Assembly (NCBI GenBank): GCA_024653385.1
Contig: JANLFZ010000095.1
Span: 1 to 15,337, forward strand
DNA length: 15,337 nucleotides
From: Thermoguttaceae bacterium
GTDB taxonomy: Bacteria > Planctomycetota > Planctomycetia > Pirellulales > Thermoguttaceae
Direction of reading: 5' to 3'
Shown one piece after another: positions 1 through 8,300 of the stretch. The position numbers and the translations under genes were made by a program. The notes beneath the pieces were generated by a model. The model was not told the origin of the DNA and searched no databases. It was given only the letters and a program-made list of their open reading frames with translations. Each line of letters starts with the position of its first letter. Within the stretch, counting starts at the first letter, position 1.

Positions 1-70
1 CCCCGCCCCAATCCCTAATCCCTCATCTCTTCTCATCCCCTTCCCGCTAGCCGTCGGCTGCCGGCGCTCT

Positions 71-76
71 TATAAT
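71..76 (+). promoter_or_regulatory. Candidate -10 box for guaA-xseB
   Basis: A perfect TATAAT lies 28 bases before the guaA ATG, implying a transcript start near 83 and a short leader of about 20 bases. No convincing -35 hexamer is found 16-18 bases upstream, so the assignment rests on the -10 match and its position. Confidence 0.5.
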
Positions 77-103
77 GCGTGGTTTCGGTGGGGGACGACG
101 CAG

Positions 104-1654
104 ATGAGCAGGGTCGCCGGCGAACGGGTCTTGGTGCTCGATTTCGGCTCGCAGTACGCCCAGCTCATCGCCCGGCGGGTGCGCGAACAGCAGGTGTTCT
201 GCGAAATCGTGCGGCACGACTTGCCGGCCGAGCGGATCCGGGAACTGGGCCCGAGAGGCCTGATTCTTTCGGGGGGGCCATCGAGCGTCTACCAGCCCGG
301 CGCGCCGACGTGCGACCCGGCGGTGTTCGATCTGGGCATCCCGGTGCTGGGCATTTGCTACGGGATGCAGTTGGCGTGCGACCTGTTGGGCGGCAGGGTC
401 GATAGCGCCCCGGCGCGCGAGTACGGCCGGGCGCTATGCCGCCGGCTGGGCCCAAGCGACCTCTTCGAAGGAGTTCCCCACGAGTTCCCGGTGTGGATGA
501 GTCACGGCGATCAGGTGAGCCGCGTGTCGGACGACTTCGTGTCGTTGGCCCAGACCGACACCTGTCCCATCGCCGCGGTCCGGCATCGCCGGCGGCCGAT
601 CTACGGGCTTCAGTTCCATCCCGAAGTCACCCACACGCCGCACGGAGCCGCGATCCTTCGGAATTTCCTCCTGTCGGTCTGCGGTTGCACCGGCACGTGG
701 AAGCTGGGCGACTTCGCCGAGGAGACGATCGAGGCGATTCGCCGCCGCGTGGACGGGGGCCGGGTGATTTGCGGCTTGTCGGGCGGGGTCGATTCGTCGG
801 TCACGGCCGCGCTGTTGGCCAGCGCCATCGGGCCGCGGCTGTCGTGCATCCTCGTCGATAACGGCCTGTTGCGCAAGAACGAAGCGCAAAGCGTCATCCG
901 CGAGTTCACCGACCACTTCCAGACCGACCTCCACGTGGTCCATGCCGAGGCGCGTTTCCTGGCCGCCTTGGCCGGCGTGGTCGATCCGCAAGAGAAACGG
1001 CGTCGCATCGGCCGGGCCTTCATCGAGTGCTTTGCCGACGAGGCCGCGCGGATCGAGAACGCCCGGTTTCTCGCCCAGGGCACGCTCTATCCCGATGTCA
1101 TCGAAAGCGGCGGCTTGCGCGACGGCCCGGCCGCGACCATCAAACTCCACCACAACGTGGGCGGCCTGCCTGAGGACCTCTGCTTCGAGCTGATCGAGCC
1201 GCTCCGCGACCTGTTCAAGGACGAGGTCCGCAAGCTCGGCCTTCAGCTTGGGCTGCCCGAGGAGATCGTCTGGCGCCACCCCTTCCCGGGCCCCGGCCTG
1301 GCCGTGCGTTGCCTGGGCGAGGTCACCAAGCCCCGCCTCGACACCCTGCGCGAGGCCGACGCCATCGTGGTCGAGGAGATCCGCCGGGCCGGTTTGTACC
1401 GGGACACCGCGCAGGCGTTTGCCGTGCTTCTGCCCGTGCAAACCGTCGGCGTGATGGGCGACGCCCGGACCTATGCCGACGTGGTGGCGGTCCGCGCGAT
1501 CCAGACCGAAGACTACATGACCGCCGATTGGTGCCACTTGCCTTACGACGTCTTGGCGCGCATCTCGACGCGGATCATCAACGAGGTCCAGGGGGTCAAC
1601 CGGGTCGTGTACGACATCAGCTCGAAACCTCCGGCAACCATCGAGTGGGAGTGA
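104..1654 (+). CDS. guaA: GMP synthase (glutamine-hydrolysing)
   Basis: GuaA converts XMP to GMP with glutamine and ATP, the last step of guanine nucleotide synthesis in the cytoplasm. The 516 aa match the usual bacterial length of about 515-525. The N-terminal class I glutamine amidotransferase domain (about residues 8-190) has the catalytic Cys85 in GICYGMQ and the His172/Glu174 pair in QFHPEV. The ATP pyrophosphatase domain carries the P-loop SGGVDSS at 226-232, and the C-terminal dimerisation domain holds HPFPGPGL and ends in the typical KPPATIEWE. All key residues are present. The ATG is preceded by a weak purine stretch (GGGGGA, 8 bases away), and the protein starts just before the conserved LVLDFGSQY. 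xseB follows after 4 bases, so the two are probably co-transcribed. Confidence 0.98.
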   Translation: MSRVAGERVLVLDFGSQYAQLIARRVREQQVFCEIVRHDLPAERIRELGPRGLILSGGPSSVYQPGAPTCDPAVFDLGIPVLGICYGMQLACDLLGGRVDSAPAREYGRALCRRLGPSDLFEGVPHEFPVWMSHGDQVSRVSDDFVSLAQTDTCPIAAVRHRRRPIYGLQFHPEVTHTPHGAAILRNFLLSVCGCTGTWKLGDFAEETIEAIRRRVDGGRVICGLSGGVDSSVTAALLASAIGPRLSCILVDNGLLRKNEAQSVIREFTDHFQTDLHVVHAEARFLAALAGVVDPQEKRRRIGRAFIECFADEAARIENARFLAQGTLYPDVIESGGLRDGPAATIKLHHNVGGLPEDLCFELIEPLRDLFKDEVRKLGLQLGLPEEIVWRHPFPGPGLAVRCLGEVTKPRLDTLREADAIVVEEIRRAGLYRDTAQAFAVLLPVQTVGVMGDARTYADVVAVRAIQTEDYMTADWCHLPYDVLARISTRIINEVQGVNRVVYDISSKPPATIEWE

Positions 1655-1658
1655 CCCG

Positions 1659-1976
1659 ATGAACTTCGAAGACGCCCTCGCGCGACTCGAGGCGATCGTC
1701 CGCGATCTGGAAGAGGGCAGCCTCGGCCTGGACGACTCGTTGGCACGCTACGAGGAGGGCGTCAAGCTGCTCCGCCAGTGTCACGAGATGCTCCAGCGGG
1801 CCGAACGCCGCATCGAGATGCTCACCGGGGTCGACGCCGACGGGAACCCCGTCACCACGGCGTTGGACGATCAGGCCCTCTCGTTGGACGAGAAAGCCGA
1901 TCGGCGCAGCAGGCGACGCTCGGCAGCCAAACCGCCAACGGCCGCAGATGATTCCCAAGAGGCGGAGACGTCCTGA
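1659..1976 (+). CDS. xseB: Exodeoxyribonuclease VII small subunit
   Basis: XseB is the small subunit of exonuclease VII. Several copies bind one XseA to make an enzyme that degrades single-stranded DNA. The protein is 105 aa. Residues 1-60 form the two-helix XseB fold, with the family pattern FEDALARLEAIVRDLE, then LDDSLARYEEGVKLL and a following CHEMLQRAERRIE. The tail (about 70-105) is charged, low in complexity and longer than in the usual protein of about 80 aa. The ATG is four bases after the guaA stop, and a GGGAGTG stretch at the end of guaA can serve as ribosome binding site. The large-subunit gene xseA, often adjacent, is not in the window. Confidence 0.95.
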   Translation: MNFEDALARLEAIVRDLEEGSLGLDDSLARYEEGVKLLRQCHEMLQRAERRIEMLTGVDADGNPVTTALDDQALSLDEKADRRSRRRSAAKPPTAADDSQEAETS

Positions 1977-1985
1977 GAAACGGCC

Positions 1986-2029
1986 TTTCCGGTCAGAAAC
2001 GCCCTCTTGGATGGCGCAAGCACCGGAAA
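1986..2029. repeat. Inverted repeat between xseB and the GGDEF-like gene
   Basis: The arms TTTCCGGT (1986-1993) and ACCGGAAA (2022-2029) are perfectly complementary over 8 bases and enclose 28 bases. It begins 10 bases after the xseB stop. It could end the guaA-xseB transcript or protect its 3' end, but no U-run follows, so a classical intrinsic terminator is not supported. Confidence 0.45.
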
Positions 2030-2066
2030 TGGCGCCCCCCCACATAGGGCACACTCGCCCACAACC

Positions 2067-2072
2067 TATACT
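2067..2072 (+). promoter_or_regulatory. Candidate -10 box for the GGDEF-like gene
   Basis: TATACT matches the -10 consensus at 5 of 6 positions and gives a predicted transcript start near 2079, about 30 bases before the preferred GTG start at 2108. No good -35 element is visible. It overlaps a possible TTG start at 2072; if it is a promoter, that start cannot be used. Confidence 0.4.
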
Positions 2073-2095
2073 TGGGCAGGATCGCTTTGGCCCCG

Positions 2096-2101
2096 GGGAG
2101 T
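2096..2101 (+). promoter_or_regulatory. Ribosome binding site that selects the GTG start at 2108
   Basis: GGGGAG lies 6 bases before GTG 2108. The upstream in-frame TTG (2072) has no comparable site. The GTG also places the hydrophobic membrane segment right at the N-terminus. Confidence 0.5.
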
Positions 2102-2107
2102 TGTGCC

Positions 2108-3418
2108 GTGGCGGCGTGGATCATCGGATTGGCTTTGCTGAATGGGGCATTGGGATTTGCGGCGGCGGTCGAGCTGGGACGGCGCTATCGGCGGCGTTGC
2201 GCCGCGGCACCCCATCCCGAGACGCCTGAACATGCGTCGGACGGCGCAGCCGATCTCTCCCTGTCGACGTCGGATATCCTGGCGGCGATCGTTCCCGAGG
2301 CGGATACGCGCCGCGAGGGCACGCCGGCCGATCGTCCACCGGCTTCGGCGGAGGCCGGCGGGGCATCGCTCGCCCCCCCACGCTCCGGCGAGCCGACTGC
2401 GGCCGAAAGCCGCTGCGGCGCCGCGGTGCATGGCCTTCGCGAAGCCTCGCGGCAGTACCAGGGCCAGTTGACGGAATTGGACCGCCGGTTGCGAGACCCG
2501 TCGACCGACGACGCAAGCGTCGTGGCCGACTGCGCGGCGACGCTCCGCAAGGCGAGCGAGGAGTACCTCGACCATCAACGTGCGGCGGGCGAAGCGTTCG
2601 ACACGGCCTACGGCGAGCGACCCGACCTCGGCAATGTGCGCGACCAGGTCCGCTCGGCTCTGGAGAGCGAAACGTCGCAAATCCGCCAGGCCGCGAAAAC
2701 GCTCGATTCGCTCGATCTCGAGGGGGGCGCAAGCGAGAGTCGCCAGCATGTCTTGGCCGAGACTGCCCGATTGCTCGGAGCGAACGATCGGCTCCAGGAA
2801 GCCCTCGACGCGGCCCTGGTCGAGACCGCCCGCAGCGAGAACCTCCTCGACGCGCCCTGGGCCGGGGATCAGGCGGACGAGCCGGGCGTGCTGACGAGCC
2901 GCACCGGGCTGGAACGGCAACTCGCCCGGCTCTGGCAGGAGCACCCCCGGCACGCGCCGCCGCTGGCCGTGGCCGCGATCGACCTCGATCAGTTCGGCCG
3001 GATCAACGAGCACTTCGGCCGGGAACTGGGCGACCGTATTCTGCGCGCGGTCGCGACGCTCGTTTCGGCCGAAGGGCCCGAGCAGGCGATTTCGGCCCGG
3101 TTTTCCGGCCAGCGGTTCGTGCTGGCCTTTCCCGACGGCGATCTCGGCCGCGCGGTCAACGCCGTCGAGCGGATCCGCCAGATCCTCGAGAAGGCGCATT
3201 TCCGGCGCAACGAGTTCGACCTCCAGGTGACCGTAAGCTGCGGCATTGCCGGCGCCTCGCCCGACGACACCTCGAAGACGGTGTGCGAGCGGGCCGAGGC
3301 GGCCATGCTCGAAGCGAAACGGTACGGGCGCAACCGGACCTTCATCCACGAGGGGCGCTATCCCACGCCCGTCGCCCCGCCCAACCTCGTCGTCCCCGAA
3401 AAGGTCGTCGATCTCTAG
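2108..3418 (+). CDS. Membrane-anchored protein with degenerate GGDEF domain
   Basis: The protein is 436 aa from GTG 2108. Residues 3-21 are one hydrophobic segment, followed by a basic RRYRRR stretch, so the rest should face the cytoplasm. Residues 35-100 are a Pro/Ala/Glu-rich linker, and about 105-245 are predicted helical and rich in charged residues, possibly coiled coil. Residues 262-415 form a GGDEF-type fold: the first metal-binding Asp is kept in AIDLDQFGRIN (Asp292), FGRELGDRIL follows, and YGRNR comes near the end. The signature itself reads SGQRF (333-337) instead of GGDEF, losing the Asp-Glu pair, and no RxxD inhibitory site precedes it. It probably does not make c-di-GMP and more likely acts as a sensor, binder or scaffold. 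TTG 2072 is an alternative start (448 aa). It converges on the beta-helix gene with 30 bases between the stops. Confidence 0.85.
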   Translation: MAAWIIGLALLNGALGFAAAVELGRRYRRRCAAAPHPETPEHASDGAADLSLSTSDILAAIVPEADTRREGTPADRPPASAEAGGASLAPPRSGEPTAAESRCGAAVHGLREASRQYQGQLTELDRRLRDPSTDDASVVADCAATLRKASEEYLDHQRAAGEAFDTAYGERPDLGNVRDQVRSALESETSQIRQAAKTLDSLDLEGGASESRQHVLAETARLLGANDRLQEALDAALVETARSENLLDAPWAGDQADEPGVLTSRTGLERQLARLWQEHPRHAPPLAVAAIDLDQFGRINEHFGRELGDRILRAVATLVSAEGPEQAISARFSGQRFVLAFPDGDLGRAVNAVERIRQILEKAHFRRNEFDLQVTVSCGIAGASPDDTSKTVCERAEAAMLEAKRYGRNRTFIHEGRYPTPVAPPNLVVPEKVVDL

Positions 3419-3448
3419 CAATCCGCGTGCGCAACGACGCGAAGCACC

Positions 3449-5278
3449 CTAGCGTGCGCCGTCGAATGGCCCCACCTTGCGGGCGCCGCGCTGCGGCAGC
3501 ACGGCAAACGGCCCGGCCGGCGTGGGACCGCTACGGGCCTCGCCGAAGATGTCGCGATCGACGCCGGGCACCGGAGGGCACGCCGGCAGCGGCGGCACCG
3601 ACAACCAGCGTATTTCCAAGGTCTCGGGGTCGAACCGCAGGTCGAGCCCCAGCGCCACGCTGTGCGCATCCCACGACGTGGCCTTCTGCCACGCGGCCAG
3701 ATCGAACGGCCGGTCGGTCGCGGCGAACACGTTGTAATCGCAGACGTTCTCCCGATCGGAGATGGCCAGCGGTCGGGCATGGTCGAGGAAGACGTTGTTG
3801 AGGATCCGGTTCCGCTTCGCGGTCGAGAGCCGACCCATCACCTGCCGGCCCTGGCAGACCTGCATGCGCACGGCCGCGTCGGAGCTTTTGGCCACGAGGT
3901 TGTGGGCGATCGTCAACTCGTCGCAATCGTGCTGGTAGATGCCGTTGCCCCGCGTGTCCCACACGATGTTGTTGTCGACCAGGTTGGGGCGCTGAGAAGC
4001 CTCCATGAAGATCCCCCCGGTCTCGCAGCGGACACGGACGACGACGTTGCCCGAGCAGCGCGAGTTCTCGTTGGCGTAGTCCATCCAGATGCCGGGCGCG
4101 CCGATCGTGTCGGCCACGAAGTTCCGGCGCACGAGGCACGAACGCGTGCAGTGGACCTTGATGCCGCCGCACTCGTAGATCCGCCACACGTCGTGCCATC
4201 CGCAGCGGCGTATGGTGTTGTCTTCGATCAGCGTGTGTTCGATCTGCTTGCCCTCGATGCCGCCGATGCCGCAGTCGGAGATCGCATTGCGGCGCACGAT
4301 GTGGCAACCGCCCTCGGCCAGCGGCGGTCCGGACGTGTCGAACTGGTCGCCGATGTCGATGCCGATCGAGTTGCACTGGCGCACGGTGCAGTCTTCGATG
4401 ATCCAGTGATGGCCGCGCTGGGTCGAGAGGGCCCCCTGCTGGGGACGTGGGAAGCGGTTGCCCGCGTGCTCGATCGAAAGGCCCTTGACGCGGATATAGC
4501 CCAGCCCGTACTGCGTTGGCGCGAAGACGAAGCCCTGCACGGTGACTTCGAAGCGGGCCTGGCCCGGATCGCGGTCGTCCAGCGGCCGGACGTGCAGGGT
4601 CTGTCCGTCGGCCTCGACGAAATACCTTCCCGCGGCCTCGGCCAGCCTCTCATAGGCCGCGACCTGCACGAGCCGCTGGCCGTCCTGAAAGACCAACCCG
4701 CGGCGCAGGGTATTCGGGGCCTTGCCCTTGGTCGGGATGGCCCAATCCATCGAGCGGTCGATCTGTTCGTCGGTGAGGTTGACCTCTTTGAACGGGTTTT
4801 CGTCGGGGAAGAAATCGGCGGGCAGGCTCGTCATCCAGACGTTGGGAACCGGCGGCGACTGGCCGCGGCGCGACGGGGCCCACTTGCCCGCCACGACGCG
4901 CGAGCCCGACAACACGACCCGCGCTCCCGGGGCCGCTTCGTAGCTGATCATGCGGTCGGGACCGCTGCCGCCGCGCGCGGGCCGGACTCGCTCGCGATAC
5001 GTTCCCGCGGCGATCACCACGCGCTGGCCCGGCTGGAGGAGTTGCGCGGCCCGGTCGATCGTGCGCAAGGGCCGCTCCGGCGTGCCGGGGTTCTCGTCGG
5101 ACGACTGCGGGTGCGAGGGATTAACGTAGTAGGTGTGCGAGAACGCAAGCGGCTTCTCCCAGGTCTTGAACTCCTGGCCGTTGGGCAGAAGCACCGGGGG
5201 GGAGAGCGACACCAGCTCGGCAGCCGTGGCCGCGGCCGTGGTTGCCGCAAGCAGGGCGATCCAGAGGAAGGCTCTCAT
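3449..5278 (-). CDS. Secreted right-handed parallel beta-helix protein
   Basis: The protein is 609 aa. Residues 1-20 (MRAFLWIALLAATTAAATAA) are a signal peptide with likely cleavage before ELV. At about 50-100 comes the N-terminal cap typical of secreted parallel beta-helix enzymes: YYVNP, then NPGTPERPLRTIDRAA, then GTYRERV. From about 300 to 530 there are repeating short coils with the Asn/Cys/Val pattern of PbH1 repeats, such as IIEDCTVRQCNSIGI, IEDNTIRRCGWHD and LVDNNIVWDTRGNGIY. Such folds are found in polysaccharide lyases and glycoside hydrolases (PL6-like, GH141-like). I cannot tell which from motifs, so no substrate is claimed. Many Cys residues line the helix. The ATG at 5278 is chosen because AGGAGA sits 6 bases upstream and the signal peptide starts there. 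It is third in a same-strand block of secreted proteins. Confidence 0.85.
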   Translation of the reverse strand: MRAFLWIALLAATTAAATAAELVSLSPPVLLPNGQEFKTWEKPLAFSHTYYVNPSHPQSSDENPGTPERPLRTIDRAAQLLQPGQRVVIAAGTYRERVRPARGGSGPDRMISYEAAPGARVVLSGSRVVAGKWAPSRRGQSPPVPNVWMTSLPADFFPDENPFKEVNLTDEQIDRSMDWAIPTKGKAPNTLRRGLVFQDGQRLVQVAAYERLAEAAGRYFVEADGQTLHVRPLDDRDPGQARFEVTVQGFVFAPTQYGLGYIRVKGLSIEHAGNRFPRPQQGALSTQRGHHWIIEDCTVRQCNSIGIDIGDQFDTSGPPLAEGGCHIVRRNAISDCGIGGIEGKQIEHTLIEDNTIRRCGWHDVWRIYECGGIKVHCTRSCLVRRNFVADTIGAPGIWMDYANENSRCSGNVVVRVRCETGGIFMEASQRPNLVDNNIVWDTRGNGIYQHDCDELTIAHNLVAKSSDAAVRMQVCQGRQVMGRLSTAKRNRILNNVFLDHARPLAISDRENVCDYNVFAATDRPFDLAAWQKATSWDAHSVALGLDLRFDPETLEIRWLSVPPLPACPPVPGVDRDIFGEARSGPTPAGPFAVLPQRGARKVGPFDGAR

Positions 5279-5284
5279 AGGGCA

Positions 5285-5290
5285 TCTCCT
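5285..5290 (-). promoter_or_regulatory. Ribosome binding site of the beta-helix gene
   Basis: AGGAGA on the - strand ends 6 bases before the ATG at 5278, near-ideal spacing. It decides the start against longer open-frame extensions reaching 5434. Confidence 0.7.
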
Positions 5291-5338
5291 TGCAATATCG
5301 ACGCGACGACCCGGCGGCAACGCAAGCCGCGGCCAAAA

Positions 5339-5389
5339 GGGGCAGTCCCATTTTCGCGATCCTTCGCCGCGAGGACTGGGACCGTCCCC
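5339..5389. repeat. Palindromic intergenic repeat, GGGGCAGTCCCA type
   Basis: Outer arms GGGGCAGTCCCA (from 5339) and TGGGACCGTCCCC (to 5389) are complementary apart from small mismatches. Inner arms TCGCG and CGCGA add to the stem. The element occupies most of the gap between the DUF5107-TPR stop and the beta-helix start. It resembles a GGGACTGTCCCC palindrome that I recall as widespread in planctomycete intergenic regions (memory, not searched). In RNA it would form a strong hairpin that could process or attenuate the - strand transcript. Confidence 0.6.
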
Positions 5390-5397
5390 ACCAACGG

Positions 5398-8300
5398 TTA
5401 CGAACCCTGCTGCTTCTGGAGCGACTCGCGGCACTTCTGGCGGTATTCGTTCTGGACACCGCGAACGTCGGCGCCCTCGGCGCCGGCTTTCCAGGCGGCG
5501 CGGGCCTCGTCCATGCGGCCCAAGGCCGCAAGGGCCTTGCCGCGCCAGTATTGGGCCGGGGCCTCCTGGGGCTTGTTCGACCGGCCCACGTTGAGGTTCG
5601 CCGGGTAGGTCAAGGCGGCCTCGAAGTCGGCCAGGGCGGCCCGGGCGTCGCCCTTTTCCAGACGCTGGCGGCCCCGCTCGATGTGCGCGCGGTTGAACAG
5701 GCGCCAGGTGACGTCTTGCCCTTCCCAGTTGACGAAGTAGGGGGTCGATTCGAGCAACTTGACGCAGTCGTCCCAGCGGCTTTCGTCGACGTAGGCCTGG
5801 GCCAGCATCACGGTGATTTCCGCCCGGCGCACGCCCGCAAACGGCATCGCCTCCAAAAGGCGGATCGCCTCGGGCCGCTTGTTCTGGGCCATGAGGATCT
5901 CAGCCAGGTCGCGGTAGAGAGTCTGGTCGCTCGGCCGCGCCGCAATGGCCTTGCGGTAGCACTCGTCGGCCTTGGCCAGGTCGTTCTTCCACGCCGCGGC
6001 CAGGCCGAGGTTGCGCCAGGCAATGGCCGCAATGCTCCCCTCTCCTGCCTGCGGCAGAGGGGCCGGGGGTGAGGGCGGTGCGGAGCGTGTAGTCAACTCC
6101 GCCGCCCGTTGCCACCTGGGAATCGCCTCTTCGACGCGACCGAGGTTCGCCAACAGGCAGCCGAGTTGCAGATGGGCCTGGGCGTCGGCGGGATTCTCCT
6201 TGATGGCGAACTCGAGGATGGGCACCTCCTCGGTGCGCGACGCGAAGACCTTCTCCTTGTGCGTCGCGGCCGCCTGCTTGAGCCACCTCGCGGCCGCCGC
6301 CTTGTCGCCGGACTGGGCACTGTACCAGGCCAGGTAGTACAGCGGCATGAAGCTCCGCTCGGCGGGCGCGACGGCGTCGACGCAGGCAGCTTGAAGGATC
6401 TTGGCAGCCTCCTTGAACAGCCCCAGGTCGGCGAACACGAGGCTGGTTTCCAGCAGTTCGAAATCGGCCTCGCCCAAAAAGGCGCGAGCTTCGCGGCCGA
6501 ACTGCGCCATGGTTGCCTCGTCGCGGAGGCCCAAGAGTGCCCGCGGAACCAGCGCCGTGAGGCCCCGGTCCCTCGGCACATGCATGGCCGCGAGGGCGCG
6601 CGCCGAGTCCGATTCGCCGCGAGCGCAATAGGCGATGGTTTGGCGATCCACGGCGACCACCTGGCGGAAGACGTCCTGCACGGCGTGCTCGAACGCCGAC
6701 ACGGCGCGGGCCGTGTCGCCCAGACGCATGGCGGCCCGCCCGATGAGGTCGTATCCAATCGCCGCGGTGCCCGGGCAGCGCAGGGCCCGATAGCCGCAGC
6801 GAAGGGCTTCGTCGAGATGCTCGCGGGCCGCCCTCACCCCCGGCCCCTCTCCCGCTTGCGGGAGCGGGGAGGTGGCCAGTCGCAGGTGACTGACGCCCAG
6901 GTAGTACCACGAAAGCCCGTCGTCGCCGTCGCGGTCCAGGGCCTTTCGGCAACGCTCGATGGCCCGCTCGTACAGCCCCGCCTCGAAATCCAGGACCGCC
7001 AGGGCGCGCAGCGAGGCCACGTGTCCCGGGTCGCGGGCCAGGGCCTTTTCGTAGTATTCCCGCGCCCGGAGTCGCTCGGTGCCGCGGTCGAACTTCCGGC
7101 CTTTGAAGTACAGTTCTTCGACGGTGAGTTCGTCGTCGGGCTTTTCCTTGAACTTCGCCGGGTCGGGTGGCTCGACCTTGGCGATCGGCAGCGGCGTGGT
7201 GAACGAGGCGAGCGTTTCGCCCTTCTGGCTCGTGACCGTCACCTGGACCGGCTTTTCCGGCTCTTCGGCCAGCGTGATTGCGACCGGCTTGCGCGGCGAG
7301 AGGTCCAGCGATGCGCGCACCAACCCGCGGCCTCCGCGCGAAAGCACGCACGTCGTCCGGGGGAACTCGGCCGTGGCGATCATGCGCAACTCGAGGCGCC
7401 CGTCGCGAACCGCTCGCTGCGCTGCAAGGTTCTTGTTCGCGTACTCGAACCCATCGCCCAGCCCGTGGACCGGGTACCACCACTCCTGCCACGACACCTG
7501 TTCGTGCGGGCCCAACATGCCGTAGTCCGATTGCGTGGGGAGCGGGCCGCTTTGGACTTCGATGTACGGGCCGTCGTCGTCGGTGAGGTTCTTCTGGGCG
7601 ACCTTGCCGAACTCCCACTCGCCCCAGGTCCAGGCCTTCTTGCCGCCCAGCTCGTTGTGGTTGGCGTACTGCACGATCCCCCGATCGGCGTCCACGTCGT
7701 AGGCCCCAAAGAAGTCGTGGGTACACTCGACCGAGAAGATCGAGCTATAGGTTTCGTAGTTCTTCAGCCACGAGAGGTCGCGCCCCTTGTCGACCGGCCA
7801 GCGGAAGAACTCGCGGGCGTTGTGGTCGGTGCCCAGGGTCATGGGGTAGATGAACCGCGTGCCGGGCCGGTTGGGGAACGCCGTGCAGTTCCAGAAGTAA
7901 TAGGGGTGCATGCCGTCGGTCGGGTTCTCGATGCGAATGCGTTCGTCGAGGTACTTGCGCCCGGGATGGAGCGTCACCCGGACGGTCCACCGCGTGCGGA
8001 AGATCTGCTCGGTATTGCTGATCTCCAGGTACGCCGAGCCGTCGTTGTTCTTGCCTGCCAGGGCGTTGACCGGCGAGACGATCGTCACCGTGTGCCCGTG
8101 CGGGCCGGAGTTCCACTCGACGCCGCCGGAGATCCACGCCCCGCGCATGGCGATCATGCCCGGCTTGATCACGCCGTTGGTGTGGAACATCTCCTTGCCC
8201 TCGGTCTTGTCGAACACCGAGTGCAGGCGTCCGCCCAACTCCGGCAAGCACGTGACCTTGAGGTACTCGTTTTCGAGGAAGAGGGCTTTGTACGTTCGAT

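Noticed and set aside
10..23. Tandem AATCCCT repeat at the left edge
   Set aside because: There are only two units in a pyrimidine-rich stretch at the window edge, too short to call a repeat array.
434..1537. Long open frame antisense to guaA
   Set aside because: Its product has no recognisable domain, and guaA on the other strand is complete with all motifs. Long antisense frames are expected in GC-rich DNA.
2066..3421. 451-codon open frame antisense to the GGDEF-like gene
   Set aside because: The sense frame has a recognisable GGDEF fold and the antisense product does not.
3662..5608. 648-codon + strand open frame opposite the beta-helix gene
   Set aside because: The translation is rich in Arg/Ala/Asp-Val strings without domain patterns, while the - strand gene has a signal peptide, a ribosome site and beta-helix repeats.
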